Assembly (NCBI GenBank): GCA_037952775.1
Contig: JBANAY010000003.1
Span: forward strand, 3,596,001-3,660,000
Reading direction: 5' to 3'
Origin: Clonostachys chloroleuca
Lineage: Eukaryota > Ascomycota > Sordariomycetes > Hypocreales > Bionectriaceae
DNA: 64,000 nt
Shown: positions 44,698-55,845 of the stretch, one piece after another
How positions within the stretch are numbered: position 1 is the stretch's first letter
Layout of the letters: the number at the start of each line of letters is the position of its first letter
Position numbers and translations under genes: made by a program
The notes under the pieces: generated by a model
The model's input: only the letters and a program-made list of their open reading frames with translations
Told to the model about the DNA's origin: nothing
Databases searched by the model: none

Positions 44698-47404
44698 TGC
44701 TAGTTATGAAGGGGTAATAGCTGAAGTATCCTTGCGTAGGACGATCACTATAAAGTTTTATGTTTGAAAAAGGAGCCTGGTGAATTGGGGGACGAGCAAA
44801 GCAAGAATGGATGAGATGCATTATATAGATATATATTTGTGGGTGTGAGCATTGTAATGTGATTCTTAGTCCTCAAGTCACAGTTCCTTCCTATTGTTAG
44901 TTGTCATCAATTGAACGGAGACTTCTTCTCCACCGTTGCCGTCCATTCCGATGATAGTTCCCGTGCTGATGAGATGACTGAGAGGCTCCGCATGATCCGT
45001 GATCGACATATTATGGAACTCAGATCGTAAATTCGCGCTCTCGCGTTCTAATTCCCTTCTAGAGCGAGCTCTCGGGGTTCTTTGTCAACCAACCGCTCCG
45101 TAGGCATCATCCCAGGTGGCACGTCCCACTCCAGTTGCTTGATTTCCGAATCCCGATATGTAGGATGATTAAAGCCTTGGAGAACCACACCCAATTGCAC
45201 ACACAGATCCGTGATCCATTAGCTAATGATAATACCTGAAATCGGTTCCGGCGGCATAATTGTGGTCTGCTCCCTCACCTATCCTTGGCATTTATTTACA
45301 TCATCCACAACTTCCTCATGCATTGCACCAGCAGTTATACCCCGGTCCCTAGTCCCCTTCCCAGCTACGAGCATATACTGTATTAGGGGGAAAAAGCAAG
45401 CAAGAAGCCTAGCCTAAAAAGGTAAGCTTAGTAAAATAACTAAAAAAATAAAAGGGGTTTATCTAGACAGCCTAAAAAAAGAAGAAAAAAAAAAAAGATT
45501 GAGAAGAATTCTTCTTCTTTTCCTAGCTGAAGAAAGAAGAGGCTATTTATATAGCTAGTTTTAATCACGTGATAAGTCTACTAGCAGCCCCGACTCAATA
45601 CTCTGATCAGATGGACTTTCCTAGAGCCCTCCATCGGCAACATCTTCCGTCGGGATTCGTTGAGACGACATACCTGGGCCGCATTAGTGATAAATGTTTT
45701 CTGGTTCTTACGAAGAGCGGTATCAATACCGCTTTGACAGACGACGTTATTAGAGGGATCTTCCAATGACAACACCATCAGCGTCTCTTTTGACGAAAGT
45801 TGGCGGGTTTCGGCATTTTGACAAAGACTGTGTCATTCAGCCATGCGAGAAAGATCAACCCTGAAATACGAGGATGGGGAGAAATTTGGGGTTGAATTTA
45901 GAAGGGGGTCAGGCCGGCGAAGGAGTCATGGTGCGAGATCAAACCTTGGCTATTTTTGGCTCCATTTCTGGGCTATATGTCGGGCGACAAGCGCTCACTT
46001 TGTTCAATAAGCCAGAGACGGAATTCTGTCCCTTTGCAAACATTGATGAGGTGCCAGGTGCAGCACCAGCTCTACCTTGCTGGTCAAATTTTAAGGCAAT
46101 GCTGGAATAATCCTTTCCAATTATTATCTAATTTAGGCAGGGATGGTAGTCACTCATCGAACTGGTCAAGTGGTGTGGGAGAAACAAGGACCGCAAGGGC
46201 GATTCTAGATCTCAAGGCTCTAATATAGGTCACAATGTTTGGAGACAATAAACTTGAACTGTTAATAAAGGAATTGTCAAGATGGAGTACTGCTGTTAAA
46301 TAAGAGTTATTCTCTATGAAATTTATTCGCTACAAGGCTTCCGAGGTACGTATTCTGCCAGCAGTCACTTGGCACTTATAGGTGTATTCATCTAAATCAA
46401 AATATCACACAAACACGAATTCTGATGAGTTGAATTCACGTTAAGTAGTACAATACTTCTTGGCATCCTCTTTTTTCTTTTTTCTTTTTCCTCAAAGAAC
46501 AATAGGTGAACGATATCAAGAACTTTCGTTACTATCTCCGATATGCCTCATTGAGCCACGTCCATCGAGGATGCCACCGGCACATTCTTTGCTCCACGCC
46601 GAAGAGGGTCGGAGAGCACCGTAAGCTATACGAACAAAACCCTTGCTTAAGTCTGTAGCCGAATAGTTCTTGAGTATTCCTTGTGAAATCCAAACATCAC
46701 CCTCCTATCACGATGCGGAAGAATCCGCGGGACAAATGATGACAGGGAAATACTATGAGTCTAATCTTGGCTCACTAGAGGCTAACGCAAAACCTCTATC
46801 AATTGAATGACCTTCCAGACCACAACTGTAATAGGAGTATTGGCAGAACTGAAATCATCAAGAACTTAGTTTTCAAGCGAGCCTTTCCCTCTCTTTCCAA
46901 AGCGTCAAGGAAAAAGAAAGAGTAGCATGATAATGTGTACAAATTAATTCACAGTGGATTCCTGGGGCAAGAGACCAAGAGCGCAACGAACTTCTTGGAA
47001 GAGGAACAACAAGTCGCTCCTTGAACATTCTCAACGACGTGATGACGTCTAGTATACAAACCTTAAAGTTGAGAGAATCATATCATCATAGTTGAGTGTA
47101 CCTATGTGTAAATCCATGTATAGGTAGCTAATCAATAATCGACTTGCTTTAAACCGTGCCGTTCTCAATTGACCATCGGCATTTTACAGAAATGCTAAAC
47201 CCAACAGCATGTAGATTGCCGAGATATCGTCAATCATTTTGTTGGTGGGATATCCAAAAGGTTCTCTCATGGGCTCCTCATTATTAATAAGCTCTCTCAA
47301 CTCGAGCGATGCACCCCGCACTTCATCTTTGCCAGCTCCATCATCAACTATCTGTGTGTATATGCGCCATATCCATAATTAAGCCCTCAATTAATGCATA
47401 TATC
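44698..47404. other. intergenic, A/T-rich with possible element debris
   Basis: 2.7 kb between divergent genes. A purine/A-rich block at 45385-45505 is followed by the palindrome AGAAGAATTCTTCT (about 45504-45517) and by ATCACGTGAT near 45566-45575. CACGTG-containing ends are seen in some fungal transposons, but no transposase is readable. Short frames at 45569-46228 show no domain. Confidence 0.4.
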
Positions 47405-48184
47405 ATGGCCCCTATTTACCGGAAGGCCCTTATTTTAGGTGCTACGTCGGGAATAGGCGAGGCCTTCGCTTCCAAACTCATATCGCAAGGCACTCATGTC
47501 ATTGTTGTTGGCCGTCGGGAGGACCGGCTAGATGCCTTCGTTCAGACTCACGGTAGCAAAAAGGCCATATCCCATGCTTTCGACTTGAGCAACCTGGCTG
47601 CCATCCCAGATTTCGCACGGACTATTACCAGGGCTCACCCAGATCTGGACTGTGTGGTCGTCAATGCCGGCATCCAACGAGCATTTGACTTCACAGCGCC
47701 GGAGTCCGTCGATCTCTCCCAGCTCGATCTTGAGGTCACGACAAATTACACCTCCGCAGTTCACATCACTACCGCCTTTCTCCCCCATCTCAGGACCAAA
47801 GACAAGGCACATTTGATTTTCGTGTCTGCTACTCTTGGCCTCATCCCTTCCCTCATTCGAACACCCAACTACTGTGCCTCCAAGGCAGCTTTGCATGCTT
47901 TCATCATGGCAGTGCGCCAGCAGCTCGTTGAAGGTGGCCAGGACAATGTGAAACTCATCGAGGTTTTCCCTCCGGCGGTTCAGACTGAGCTGCACGATAC
48001 CAAACACCAGCCTGATTTAGTGGATGGAGGGGAGATGGGGATGCCACTTGATCAGTATACTGAAACTATGTACGAGCGTCTGCAAAGCGGTCTCGATCAG
48101 TTTGCGATTGGGCCAGGAGAAGGGTTGCTGAAGGAAGGGGGTGGGAGGATCAGCGTCAGAAATTGTTCCAGGAGGGCAATGTGA
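47405..48184 (+). CDS. short-chain dehydrogenase/reductase (DltE-like), C-terminus apparently frameshifted
   Basis: An intronless 259-aa frame from the ATG at 47405. Seen: the Rossmann motif GATSGIG, VVNAGIQ, catalytic YCASKAALHAF (Tyr-x3-Lys), a preceding Ser in FVSATLG, and the substrate-loop segment VFPPAVQTELHD. These are typical of classical SDRs of the DltE-like group. The last 15 or so residues read SVRNCSRRAM, which is not protein-like. One base out, the next frame reads DQRQKLFQEGNV and IQKSLSRFLKK, ending at a stop at 48220-48222. The switch falls at the G5 run 48137-48141; a sixth G would give an intact 272-aa protein. The gene is tail-to-tail with the hydrolase gene and 45 bp from it if the longer frame is right. 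An assembly error or a recent mutation would explain it. Confidence 0.85.
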   Translation: MAPIYRKALILGATSGIGEAFASKLISQGTHVIVVGRREDRLDAFVQTHGSKKAISHAFDLSNLAAIPDFARTITRAHPDLDCVVVNAGIQRAFDFTAPESVDLSQLDLEVTTNYTSAVHITTAFLPHLRTKDKAHLIFVSATLGLIPSLIRTPNYCASKAALHAFIMAVRQQLVEGGQDNVKLIEVFPPAVQTELHDTKHQPDLVDGGEMGMPLDQYTETMYERLQSGLDQFAIGPGEGLLKEGGGRISVRNCSRRAM

Positions 48185-48267
48185 CCATCCAGAAGTCGCT
48201 GAGTAGGTTTCTGAAAAAGTAGGTATCAAAATGACCTAATCTTCCCATTGGTGCCTTTCATATTTTC

Positions 48268-49264
48268 TTAAGAGCTCTCTAATCGAGCGGATGTAATAAA
48301 GTGCCTGACTTCCTCGTTGACCCTATCAGAGCATTCCAGATGTACCCAATGCCCTGCCTGCAATTGCACACTTTTCATCCTTGGCGCCCATGCCTTCAAC
48401 ATATCCTGTTGCTGTGCCGAGTTTGAATCGCCGATGAATAAAACTGGCAGGTTGGTTTTGAAATTCTCATGCCCAGCCTCGTCAGGTAGAAAGAGATTCT
48501 GCTTCCACATCTTGTACCATCTAACTGCACCCTTGTAACCATCCTTTCGGGCAAACGAATCTAAATGGTGTTGTTGAAGCTTTGGTGTATACCACGGGCC
48601 AACCGCCACTCTTCGATCCTCCGTCACGAATTGTTTCATCTTTCCCAGTGGACGGTACCACTCCTCCCAAACGCTCTGATCCGCAGGAAACACTAAGCTC
48701 ATAGCCGCCTCTGGGTGAGATTCCAGAGCAGTCTGTGCTTCTTCCGCTTCATCACCACCCAGCCACGCTATGTAACCCAAGGAGCTCGTAGCCAAGGAAA
48801 TCCTTAGTCATGGAGTTGACCATGTCCAGATCGAAAGGGGTGCCCATTCGTGGTGGGCCAACAGCAAGAAAAACCAGAGCCGACCAACGTGTTGATTCAT
48901 ATGCAACCATTCGCGACAGGAGCGTGGCCCCAAAATCATGGCCTACACCGACCACAGATGGTAGATCTAAGTGGTCAAGCAGGCGATAAATATCATCGCT
49001 TATGTGCTTGAGCCGATATTGAGCTGCGTCATCGGGTTTGCTGGATTGGCCGTATCCCAATAGGTCAGGCGCTACAACCCCGTAGCCGTGGGATGAGAAG
49101 TAGGCAATCTGAAATGCCCAGTCGTTTAGCTGAGATGGGAAGCCATGGAGAAAGAGCAATGTCGGATTTGAGTGGCTTGTCGCAGGAAGATAAATGAAGG
49201 AGTATTGGTGACCAGACTCAGGAGAAGTAAAGCTCTCCCTCTCTGGCATTGTATCTTGATTCAT
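48268..49264 (-). CDS. alpha/beta hydrolase, epoxide-hydrolase-like, with a one-base frameshift
   Basis: Read as one frame with a switch, the gene covers 997 nt, one more than 332 codons. The N-terminal part (49264 to about 48779) shows the oxyanion motif HGFPSQLNDW, PDLLGYG, and the nucleophile elbow GHDFGA, with Asp as nucleophile as in epoxide hydrolases and haloalkane dehalogenases. The C-terminal part, one frame over, holds the cap (WYRPLGKMKQF, DRRVAVGPWY), VLFIGDSNS and the catalytic-His motif AGHWVHLE. The frame changes at a G3 run (plus-strand CCC at 48776-48778), between GYELLG and YIAWLGGDE. With two G instead of three the protein would be 331 aa, normal for the family. Known: such enzymes open epoxides with water. 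No intron fits the junction. Confidence 0.83.
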
Positions 49265-50853
49265 GATCGTCTTGCATAACAGGAATCTCTAAATGTCAGG
49301 ATCACTAATTTAAGCAAATGACATTGACCAGGCTTTCTCGTCAAATTGCAAATAGCCTGGGGCGGTGAGATTTTAAATATTGCCAGCCACTTGGGCGGAG
49401 AGTTTTCGGTGAGTTTTATCTATGACATCGTCAAGCGTGCTCCACATATAAAGTATTGAGTTTAGGCACGGATTTCTGCTTTATCATTATCACAGGATCA
49501 GCAAGTTGTTTCTTGAGATACAGAGTCTTCTATAACTCATCAGCTGCTACTTTATCGTGCTGGACCTGTCCATGATCATGGGATGATGACTCTTTGCCCC
49601 AGCTTTTTGTCCATGGGTCACCAGCTGGGTATTATACTTCATTTTCAATCGGAAATATATGCTTCTGAAGTCTTTGATTCCTTTGAAAGGTGGTCCGCTG
49701 ATGATTATTGGGATGTCTGAACTGAGGGATGGGGTTTGAGGTAACTACTGCCGCTTCCCCAGACATCTAGATACTGAAACTAACAGAAATTCGGAGGGTA
49801 TCACATAGTTTAGTCTGTGTCAATCATCATCGGTTCATTACGCGTCTCTCCACGAGAGACCTATCAGGAACATTACTAGTTGGTAACAGCAATCACGCTT
49901 GAGCCTAAATTGCGCCCCTCACGAAAGAGTCGAATGACTTCTTGGGGTATGGGGATTACCCCACTGCTTGACCATGCACTTCCACATCTTCATGATCCAT
50001 GGCACTGCCCTTAGCATTTTGCCTGGCTGGTGGATATATGATGTGAATCATTAGTTGTTGTGAACATGAAGTGGCCCAAATAAAGACTGATCATCAGTCC
50101 GGGGCATGCTTCCGAGCACGCAGAACCAGTTACTTGGTCGGGGCGGTACGAAACTGCAAGATAGCCGAGAATACTACAGTAATTAAACTTCACCATACTA
50201 ATCAAAGCCTGGTTGAGGAACATTTATGTGTGTGCTCGTTGAGAGGACCCATCAGCTGTCTCTGTTGATGGAGGTGCATATGCTCTTGACTCCTGGGAAA
50301 AAGGCTAAATAGAAAATCACCACCATGCCATTTTATTGGTATAATGAAGTGGAATGACCTTCTCCATGGGTCCTTTCCCGGCCCTTCCAACCGGTTTTGC
50401 TCCACGAACCTGTTGATCACTTTCCCCTATCGCCTAGCGCAGCTAATTTGCCTCGCAATGTCACCGCGAACATGACCTACAGCATCTCCCCGCTCATCGA
50501 GTCTTTATCCGCGTTAAGTCTCCGCATTGTGGCCCTCTGGAATTGAGAATTGGAGCTGATTCGAGCTCTCCATTCCCCTCTGAGCATCATTCGCTACAAT
50601 GATATGCGGGTGAAGCAGGAAGTTTAGCCTAAACACGCATGTTCATCACCGCCTTGACGTTGCCATCTCCACTGATGGGGACAAATTACGACCACGCGTG
50701 CAACCCTACGGACCTGCAGGGAAGGTTAGCCGGATTATTGACCCCAAAACAAAGGAGGATGTATATAATGTATGTGCACACTCATTCTCAGAGCAATATG
50801 AAGGTCTAGAATTGCTCATTCCCACCAAGGCCTGGCGTCGCCCTAGAAACATC
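49265..50853. other. divergent intergenic region, promoter of the alpha-glucuronidase
   Basis: Upstream region shared by the hydrolase (minus) and the GH67 gene (plus). It contains GGCTAA cores at 50303-50308 (plus), 50624-50629 and 50726-50731 (both minus strand), plus GCGGGG on the minus strand at 50488-50493, which fits the CreA/Cre1 pattern SYGGRG. No gene is recognised. Confidence 0.5.
50624..50629 (-). promoter_or_regulatory. GGCTAA core, possible XlnR/Xyr1 site
   Basis: TTAGCC on the plus strand (GGCTAA on the minus), 225 bp upstream of the alpha-glucuronidase ATG. Further cores are at 50726-50731 (same orientation) and 50303-50308 (opposite). GGCTAA is the core bound by the xylanolytic regulators XlnR and Xyr1. 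Three in about 550 bp fit regulation of this hemicellulase gene, but function is inferred. Confidence 0.4.
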
Positions 50854-53518
50854 ATGCGCCCTCTACTCTGGCTCGCGACTCTAGCAGCCGTCTGTGTTGC
50901 CGAGGATGGTCTCAATGGCTGGCTAAGATACGCCAGGCTGGACGACTGCCATACCAAGGGCAAGCTAGATTCTATCCCCAAGACCATCGTTACCCTCAAT
51001 GCGACAAAGGACAGCCCCCTTGAGACGGCTGGCACTGAGCTACAAACGGGAATCAGTGGTATTCTGGGCCTAGATTTAGCAATCAACCCTGGAACCTCCG
51101 AAAAGGGCACTAAATTTGTCATCTCGACCGCAGATGCGTACAAGGAAGAATACGGTGATCTTCCTGAGGGAGTTGACCTGATTGATGATGGCTTTTATTT
51201 GAGCACGAAGGACGCCGACGTCCTCATCATTGGCTCGAATCAGCGTGGTGCTCTATACGGTGTTTTCGAGTACCTCTCGCGGCTGGCCCAGGCGGATTTC
51301 TCCAAAGATGTCTATGTGACCAACCCAGAAGTGCCCGTCCGTTGGGCTAACCAGTGGGATAATCTTTGGGCCAACGGCACACATGGCAGTATCGAGCGTG
51401 GATATGGCGGCGTTTCCATCTTCTACGATGGTTTTGGGCATGTCAGAGAAGATTTGTCCCGAGTGCCGCTTCTCGGTAGACTCCTGTCGTCTGTTCGTAT
51501 CAATGCTATCGTCATCAACAACGTCAATGCCGATGCTTCTCTTTTCCAGGGTACAAACCTTGACGGCCTTCAGAGAATCGCGGATCTCTTCCGACCCTGG
51601 GGAGTGCAGATTGGCCTCTCCCAGTACTTTGCATCACCACAAACGATTGGCGGCCTCGATACTTTTGATCCTCTAGATGAAGAGGTCATCACGTTCTGGA
51701 CCGACCTCACAAATGAGTTCTATCGCCGCGTCCCAGACTTGGCAGGTTTTGTCGTCAAGGCCAACTCCGAGGGCCAGCCCGGACCCATCACGTATAACCG
51801 CACTCTGGCCGAGGGAGCCAACCTATTTGCCAAGGCTCTCAAGCCACATGGAGGCCTACTCATGTTCCGAGCCTTTGTGTACAATCACCTGGCTGACTGG
51901 GAGGACTGGCACGCTGATCGCGCCAACGCCCAGGTCGAGTTCTTCGGTGAGCTTGATGGCAAGTTCGATGATAACGTGGTAGTTCAAATCAAATACGGCC
52001 CCATCGACTTCCAGGTCCGTGAGCCCGTGTCGCCTCTCTTTGGACATCTTCGCAATACGGATGTGGCTATCGAGCTACAAGTCACACAGGAATATCTCGG
52101 CCAGCAATGCCATCTGTTCTATCTACCACCCCTTTGGCGCTCCATCTTCGACTTTGATATGAGAGTCGATAGCAAGCAGTCTTACGTTCGCGATATCATC
52201 AGTGGCAAGGTATTCAACCGGAAGCGCGGCGGTTACACGGCAGTGACCAATGTCGGCATGAACGCCACTTGGTTGGGCAGCCATCTGGCCATGTCAAACC
52301 TGTATGCCTTTGGCCGTCTAGCTTGGGAGCCGACGCTTGACTCCGTTGAGATCCTAGAGGACTGGACTCGTCTTACCTTTGGGCTGAGCCGAGGCATTCG
52401 CGATGCGGTGACGGAGATGTCGATGCTGTCGTGGCCTGCGTATGAGAATTACACTGGTAATCTCGGTATCCAGACTCTGACAGACATCCTCTACACACAT
52501 TACGGACCCAAACCCGCCAGTCAAGATAACAATGGCTGGGGTCAATGTAAGTATTCGTACGGCATGGCATGACTCTAGTCTACATAGTCTCTAACGGTAC
52601 AATCAAAACAGGGACCAGGGCGAACTCCGAGAGCATCGGTATGGATCGCACATGCTGGAACGGAACATGCAATGCTGGCCAGGTAAGGATTCCAGTGCAA
52701 TCTAACCCTATGCGCTGGAGGAAAAGAAAACTGACAGGATCCCGCCCATATAGTACCCTGATGAGGTAGCGCAACGATTTGAAAACACAGAAACGACTCC
52801 AGATGACCTGATGCTCTGGTTCCACCACGTCCCTTACAGCTTCAAGCTACACTCTGGCAAGTCAGTCATCCAGCACTTCTACGACGCGCACTACGAGGGC
52901 GCCGAGACAGCAGCCACATTCCCCGACACCTGGGAGAAAGTCCGAGGAAAGCTGGACGACGAACGCTTCGAGCACGTCCTCCACCGCCTCAAGTACCAGG
53001 CCGGCCACTCCATCGTCTGGCGCGACGCCATCAACGAGTTCTACCGCAACCTGTCTGGGATACCCGACGAGGCAGGCCGCGTGAGGAACCACCCGTGGCG
53101 CATCGAGGCCGAGAACATGACCCTCGAAGGCTACTACCCCGTGGCAGTCCAGCCCACTGAGTCAGCGTCCGGGTACACGGCCGTCATCACCAACTCGACA
53201 GGCACCGCGACGGCGACGCTCGACTTCGACGACGGGACGTACAACGTGGCGGTAAACTACTTTGATATTACTGGCGGAAACGCGACGTACGAGATCAGCC
53301 TGAATGGCAAAGCCCTCGGGGCGTGGGCGGGCGATGCCGAGTACAAGCTTGGCAAGTTCCCGTCTCAGTATCTTGACGGCCACTCTGCCATCCGGGTCAC
53401 CTTTTGGGACGTTGAGATTGCGCGAGGCGACGTGCTAAGCGTGAGAGGTGTGGCGAACGGGGCCGAGCAGGCTCCTCTTGATTATATATCCGTGCTGCCT
53501 CTTGGTACTGTTGATTAA
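50854..53518 (+). CDS. aguA: alpha-glucuronidase, glycoside hydrolase family 67
   Basis: Three exons (50854-52546, 52612-52682, 52754-53518) give 842 aa, matching the usual 840-850 aa of secreted fungal GH67 enzymes. Introns are 52547-52611 (GTAAGT...AACAG) and 52683-52753 (GTAAGG...ATATAG). The enzyme removes (4-O-methyl)glucuronic acid from the ends of xylo-oligosaccharides. Seen: a signal peptide (MRPLLWLATLAAVCVA), an N-terminal beta domain, and the family blocks VRWANQWDN, GFVVKANSEGQPGP, DWHADRANAQ, VQIKYGPIDFQVREP and ELQVTQEYLGQ, where the catalytic-region acids lie. NGWGQ is joined by the first splice to WTRANSES. A C-terminal helical and beta part follows. Many N-x-S/T sites fit secretion. 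The ATG at 50854 is chosen because it opens the signal peptide; an in-frame upstream extension is leader. Confidence 0.96.
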
Positions 53519-54001
53519 GAGGGTGGCGATTGAAAGTATATAGCAAATAAAGATTTGAGTGTTTGATTTTAACTACAGAAGCAGAAGTAGCCTGTCTTGT
53601 CCTGATCCAATCGGTTTAATCTGCGCACTGCATTGGATGCCCAGTATAGAAAAGTAACCCTTGATCCTCCAAGAATCAGGGAACCAGGCTCTTCGGGCCG
53701 CCGGTTGTCTGATCAAGGCAGATCTTCTGCAGAATAAAATGGCAAAGGTACGACGAGGTCCCGCGACGAGCATCAGTATGCCTCTCGAGAATCACCATGA
53801 AAAGCAGTCCACTAGCCTTCACATGAGGTTCAATCGCACTAGACTTCATAAATAAATTGATCTCGTGATATCAATATTTAATTAACATGAAACACGTGTG
53901 ATATGACGCTTATATACACATCAACCGCCTATGCTATACGGGTATACTAAAACAACAACACCATCCTTTGCGCAGCGCGCCTCCAGAAAGACGGAGGACA
54001 C
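53519..54001. other. convergent spacer
   Basis: 483 bp between the 3' ends of the alpha-glucuronidase and the permease. It becomes A/T-rich toward 53850-53950, consistent with 3' UTRs. No gene is seen. Confidence 0.5.
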
Positions 54002-55845
54002 TCAGAACAGCCACGAGATGTACCTGTTGTAGATCTTGTCCCAGCCCGTGGCCGAGGCGGCGCGTGCGGCCTGGTGCTCGAGGTACTCCTCCTCCTCCTT
54101 GTCGATGACGTCCTTGCCGGTGTAGAAGTCGACCTCGTGGGCCTTGTGGCCGCGGCTCTTGGTGTAAATCATGTGGCCGAAGAGGGCGATGAGGTAGACG
54201 GGGATACCGAGGTAGGCGGTGATGAAGGTGGCGTAGTCGAAAGGCTTGCCTGTGTTGATGAAGACTCCGTAGTTCTTGGTCAGGGCGATGAGGCAGCAGA
54301 AGAAGAGAGCGATGTACGAGCCCCTGCGAAGAATTAGGTTAGACGCATGGAAATATGACTTGTGAAATTGATATGTGAACTTACCAGATGCCCAGAGGTG
54401 CCCTGTAAGGCATGGCGCTGTCGGGGATGTCCTGGGCGCGGCGGGCCTTGACGAAGTAGATGTGGGTGACGAGGATGGAGATCCAGGTCAGGATACCAAA
54501 GATGGTGGTCAGGTTGACAAAGTGCTTGAACACCTTCTTGGAGTCGTCGGCGACGTTCATGAAGGCCAGGAAGGTGAAGGCAGTGCACAGGAAGAGGGCG
54601 GGCCAGGGAACACCACGGCGGTCGGTCTTCTTGAAGATGGCGGGGGCGGACTCGTCGGAGGCAAGACCGTAGAGGGTACGGCTGGCAATGTAGAGATCGG
54701 AGTTGGAGGCAGAGAAGACGAAGATGAGGATACAAGCGTTGATGATGTTGGGGAGGGCGTTGACACCGGCGACCTTGGCGGCGACGACGAAGGGACTGGC
54801 GCTGGCTCCGGTCTGCTGGGTGTTGGCGAAGGAGAGCTTGTCACTGTTGTAGGGGACAATCATGCCGACGAGGAGGACAGAGAGACAGTAGAAGAAGAGG
54901 ATACGGTAGAAGGTCAGGTTGATGGCCTTGGGGATGCTGCGACGGGGGTTCTGGGCCTCGCCAGCAGTAACACCGACAAGCTCAGTTCCCAAGTAGGCGA
55001 AGGTGGCGTTGACCATGACGGACCAGAAACCGAGGAACTTGCCCAAGGAACCTTTGGGGTAGCCCGAGGGGATGGCAAAGGCACCGGGGTCGGACCAGTA
55101 CTTGAAGCCGAGGGGTTCGCGGTTGGGGCCACCACCACAAGCGATGATGAGGGAGAAGAGAATGATGCCGACAATGACCACGACCTTGATGGAAGACAGC
55201 CAGAACTCGAACTCTCCGAAGAACTTGATACCACCGAAGTAATTGATGCAGAAGATGATGACAATGAAGATGGCAATGAAGACACCTGGATTGAGTTTCT
55301 CTCGCGGTACCCATTCCTGGATAACGAGGGCGGCTGCGGTAAGCTGGTTGGGAGTAATGATGATGTACTTGCACCAGTATCTGTCTCAATGGTCAGTCTG
55401 TGCGACAGGAGAACAAAGAAGCCGTTGGATGAGGAGTCACTTACGTCCATCCGAGAGCGAAACCGAGAGAAGGGTGGCAGTAACGAGTAGCGTAACCGGT
55501 GAAACCAGCACTGAGAGGCAGCCAGGCAGCCATCTCACCAAGAGCAGCCATGACCAAGAAGACGACGGCACCGATGAAGGTGTAGGAGATGAAGAGAGAA
55601 CCAGGACCGGAGGTGGCCAGCGCACTACCAGTACCAATGATGAGACCTGTTCCCAGGGCACCACCGATGGCAATCATGGAAATATGACGAGCCTTGAGCC
55701 CACGGTGCAGCGAGGTCTCGGCAGAGGTCTCGAGACCACGGATGTGAAGGTCCTCGCCCCGGGAGACATCGGCGTGCTTCTCAGCATCGCCGCTGCCGTA
55801 GCCCCCGGACGCGCCCTTGATGGACGAGCTGGAGTGTCGCTGCAT
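54002..55845 (-). CDS. amino-acid permease, YAT/APC family (GAP1/INDA1-like)
   Basis: Three exons (55845-55445, 55380-54385, 54323-54002) give 572 aa, normal for the family. Introns are 55381-55444 (GTAAGT...AGACAG) and 54324-54384 (GTAAGT...TCGCAG). Seen: a hydrophilic N-terminus of about 50 residues, then the consensus entry RHISMIAIGGALGTGLIIGTG of fungal amino-acid permeases. About twelve membrane segments follow, including the GTELVGVTAGEAQNPRRSIPKA loop, a highly conserved family signature. The cytosolic C-terminal tail is acidic (KDVIDKEEEEYLEH) and ends ISWLF. Known: YAT permeases import amino acids by proton symport at the plasma membrane and are controlled by nitrogen supply and ubiquitin-mediated turnover. 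General, lysine or proline specificity cannot be told from sequence alone. Confidence 0.93.

Noticed and set aside
54375..55490. 371-codon plus-strand frame rich in Gly, Asp and Glu
   Set aside because: It is the antisense of the permease exon; the minus strand carries the conserved membrane segments.
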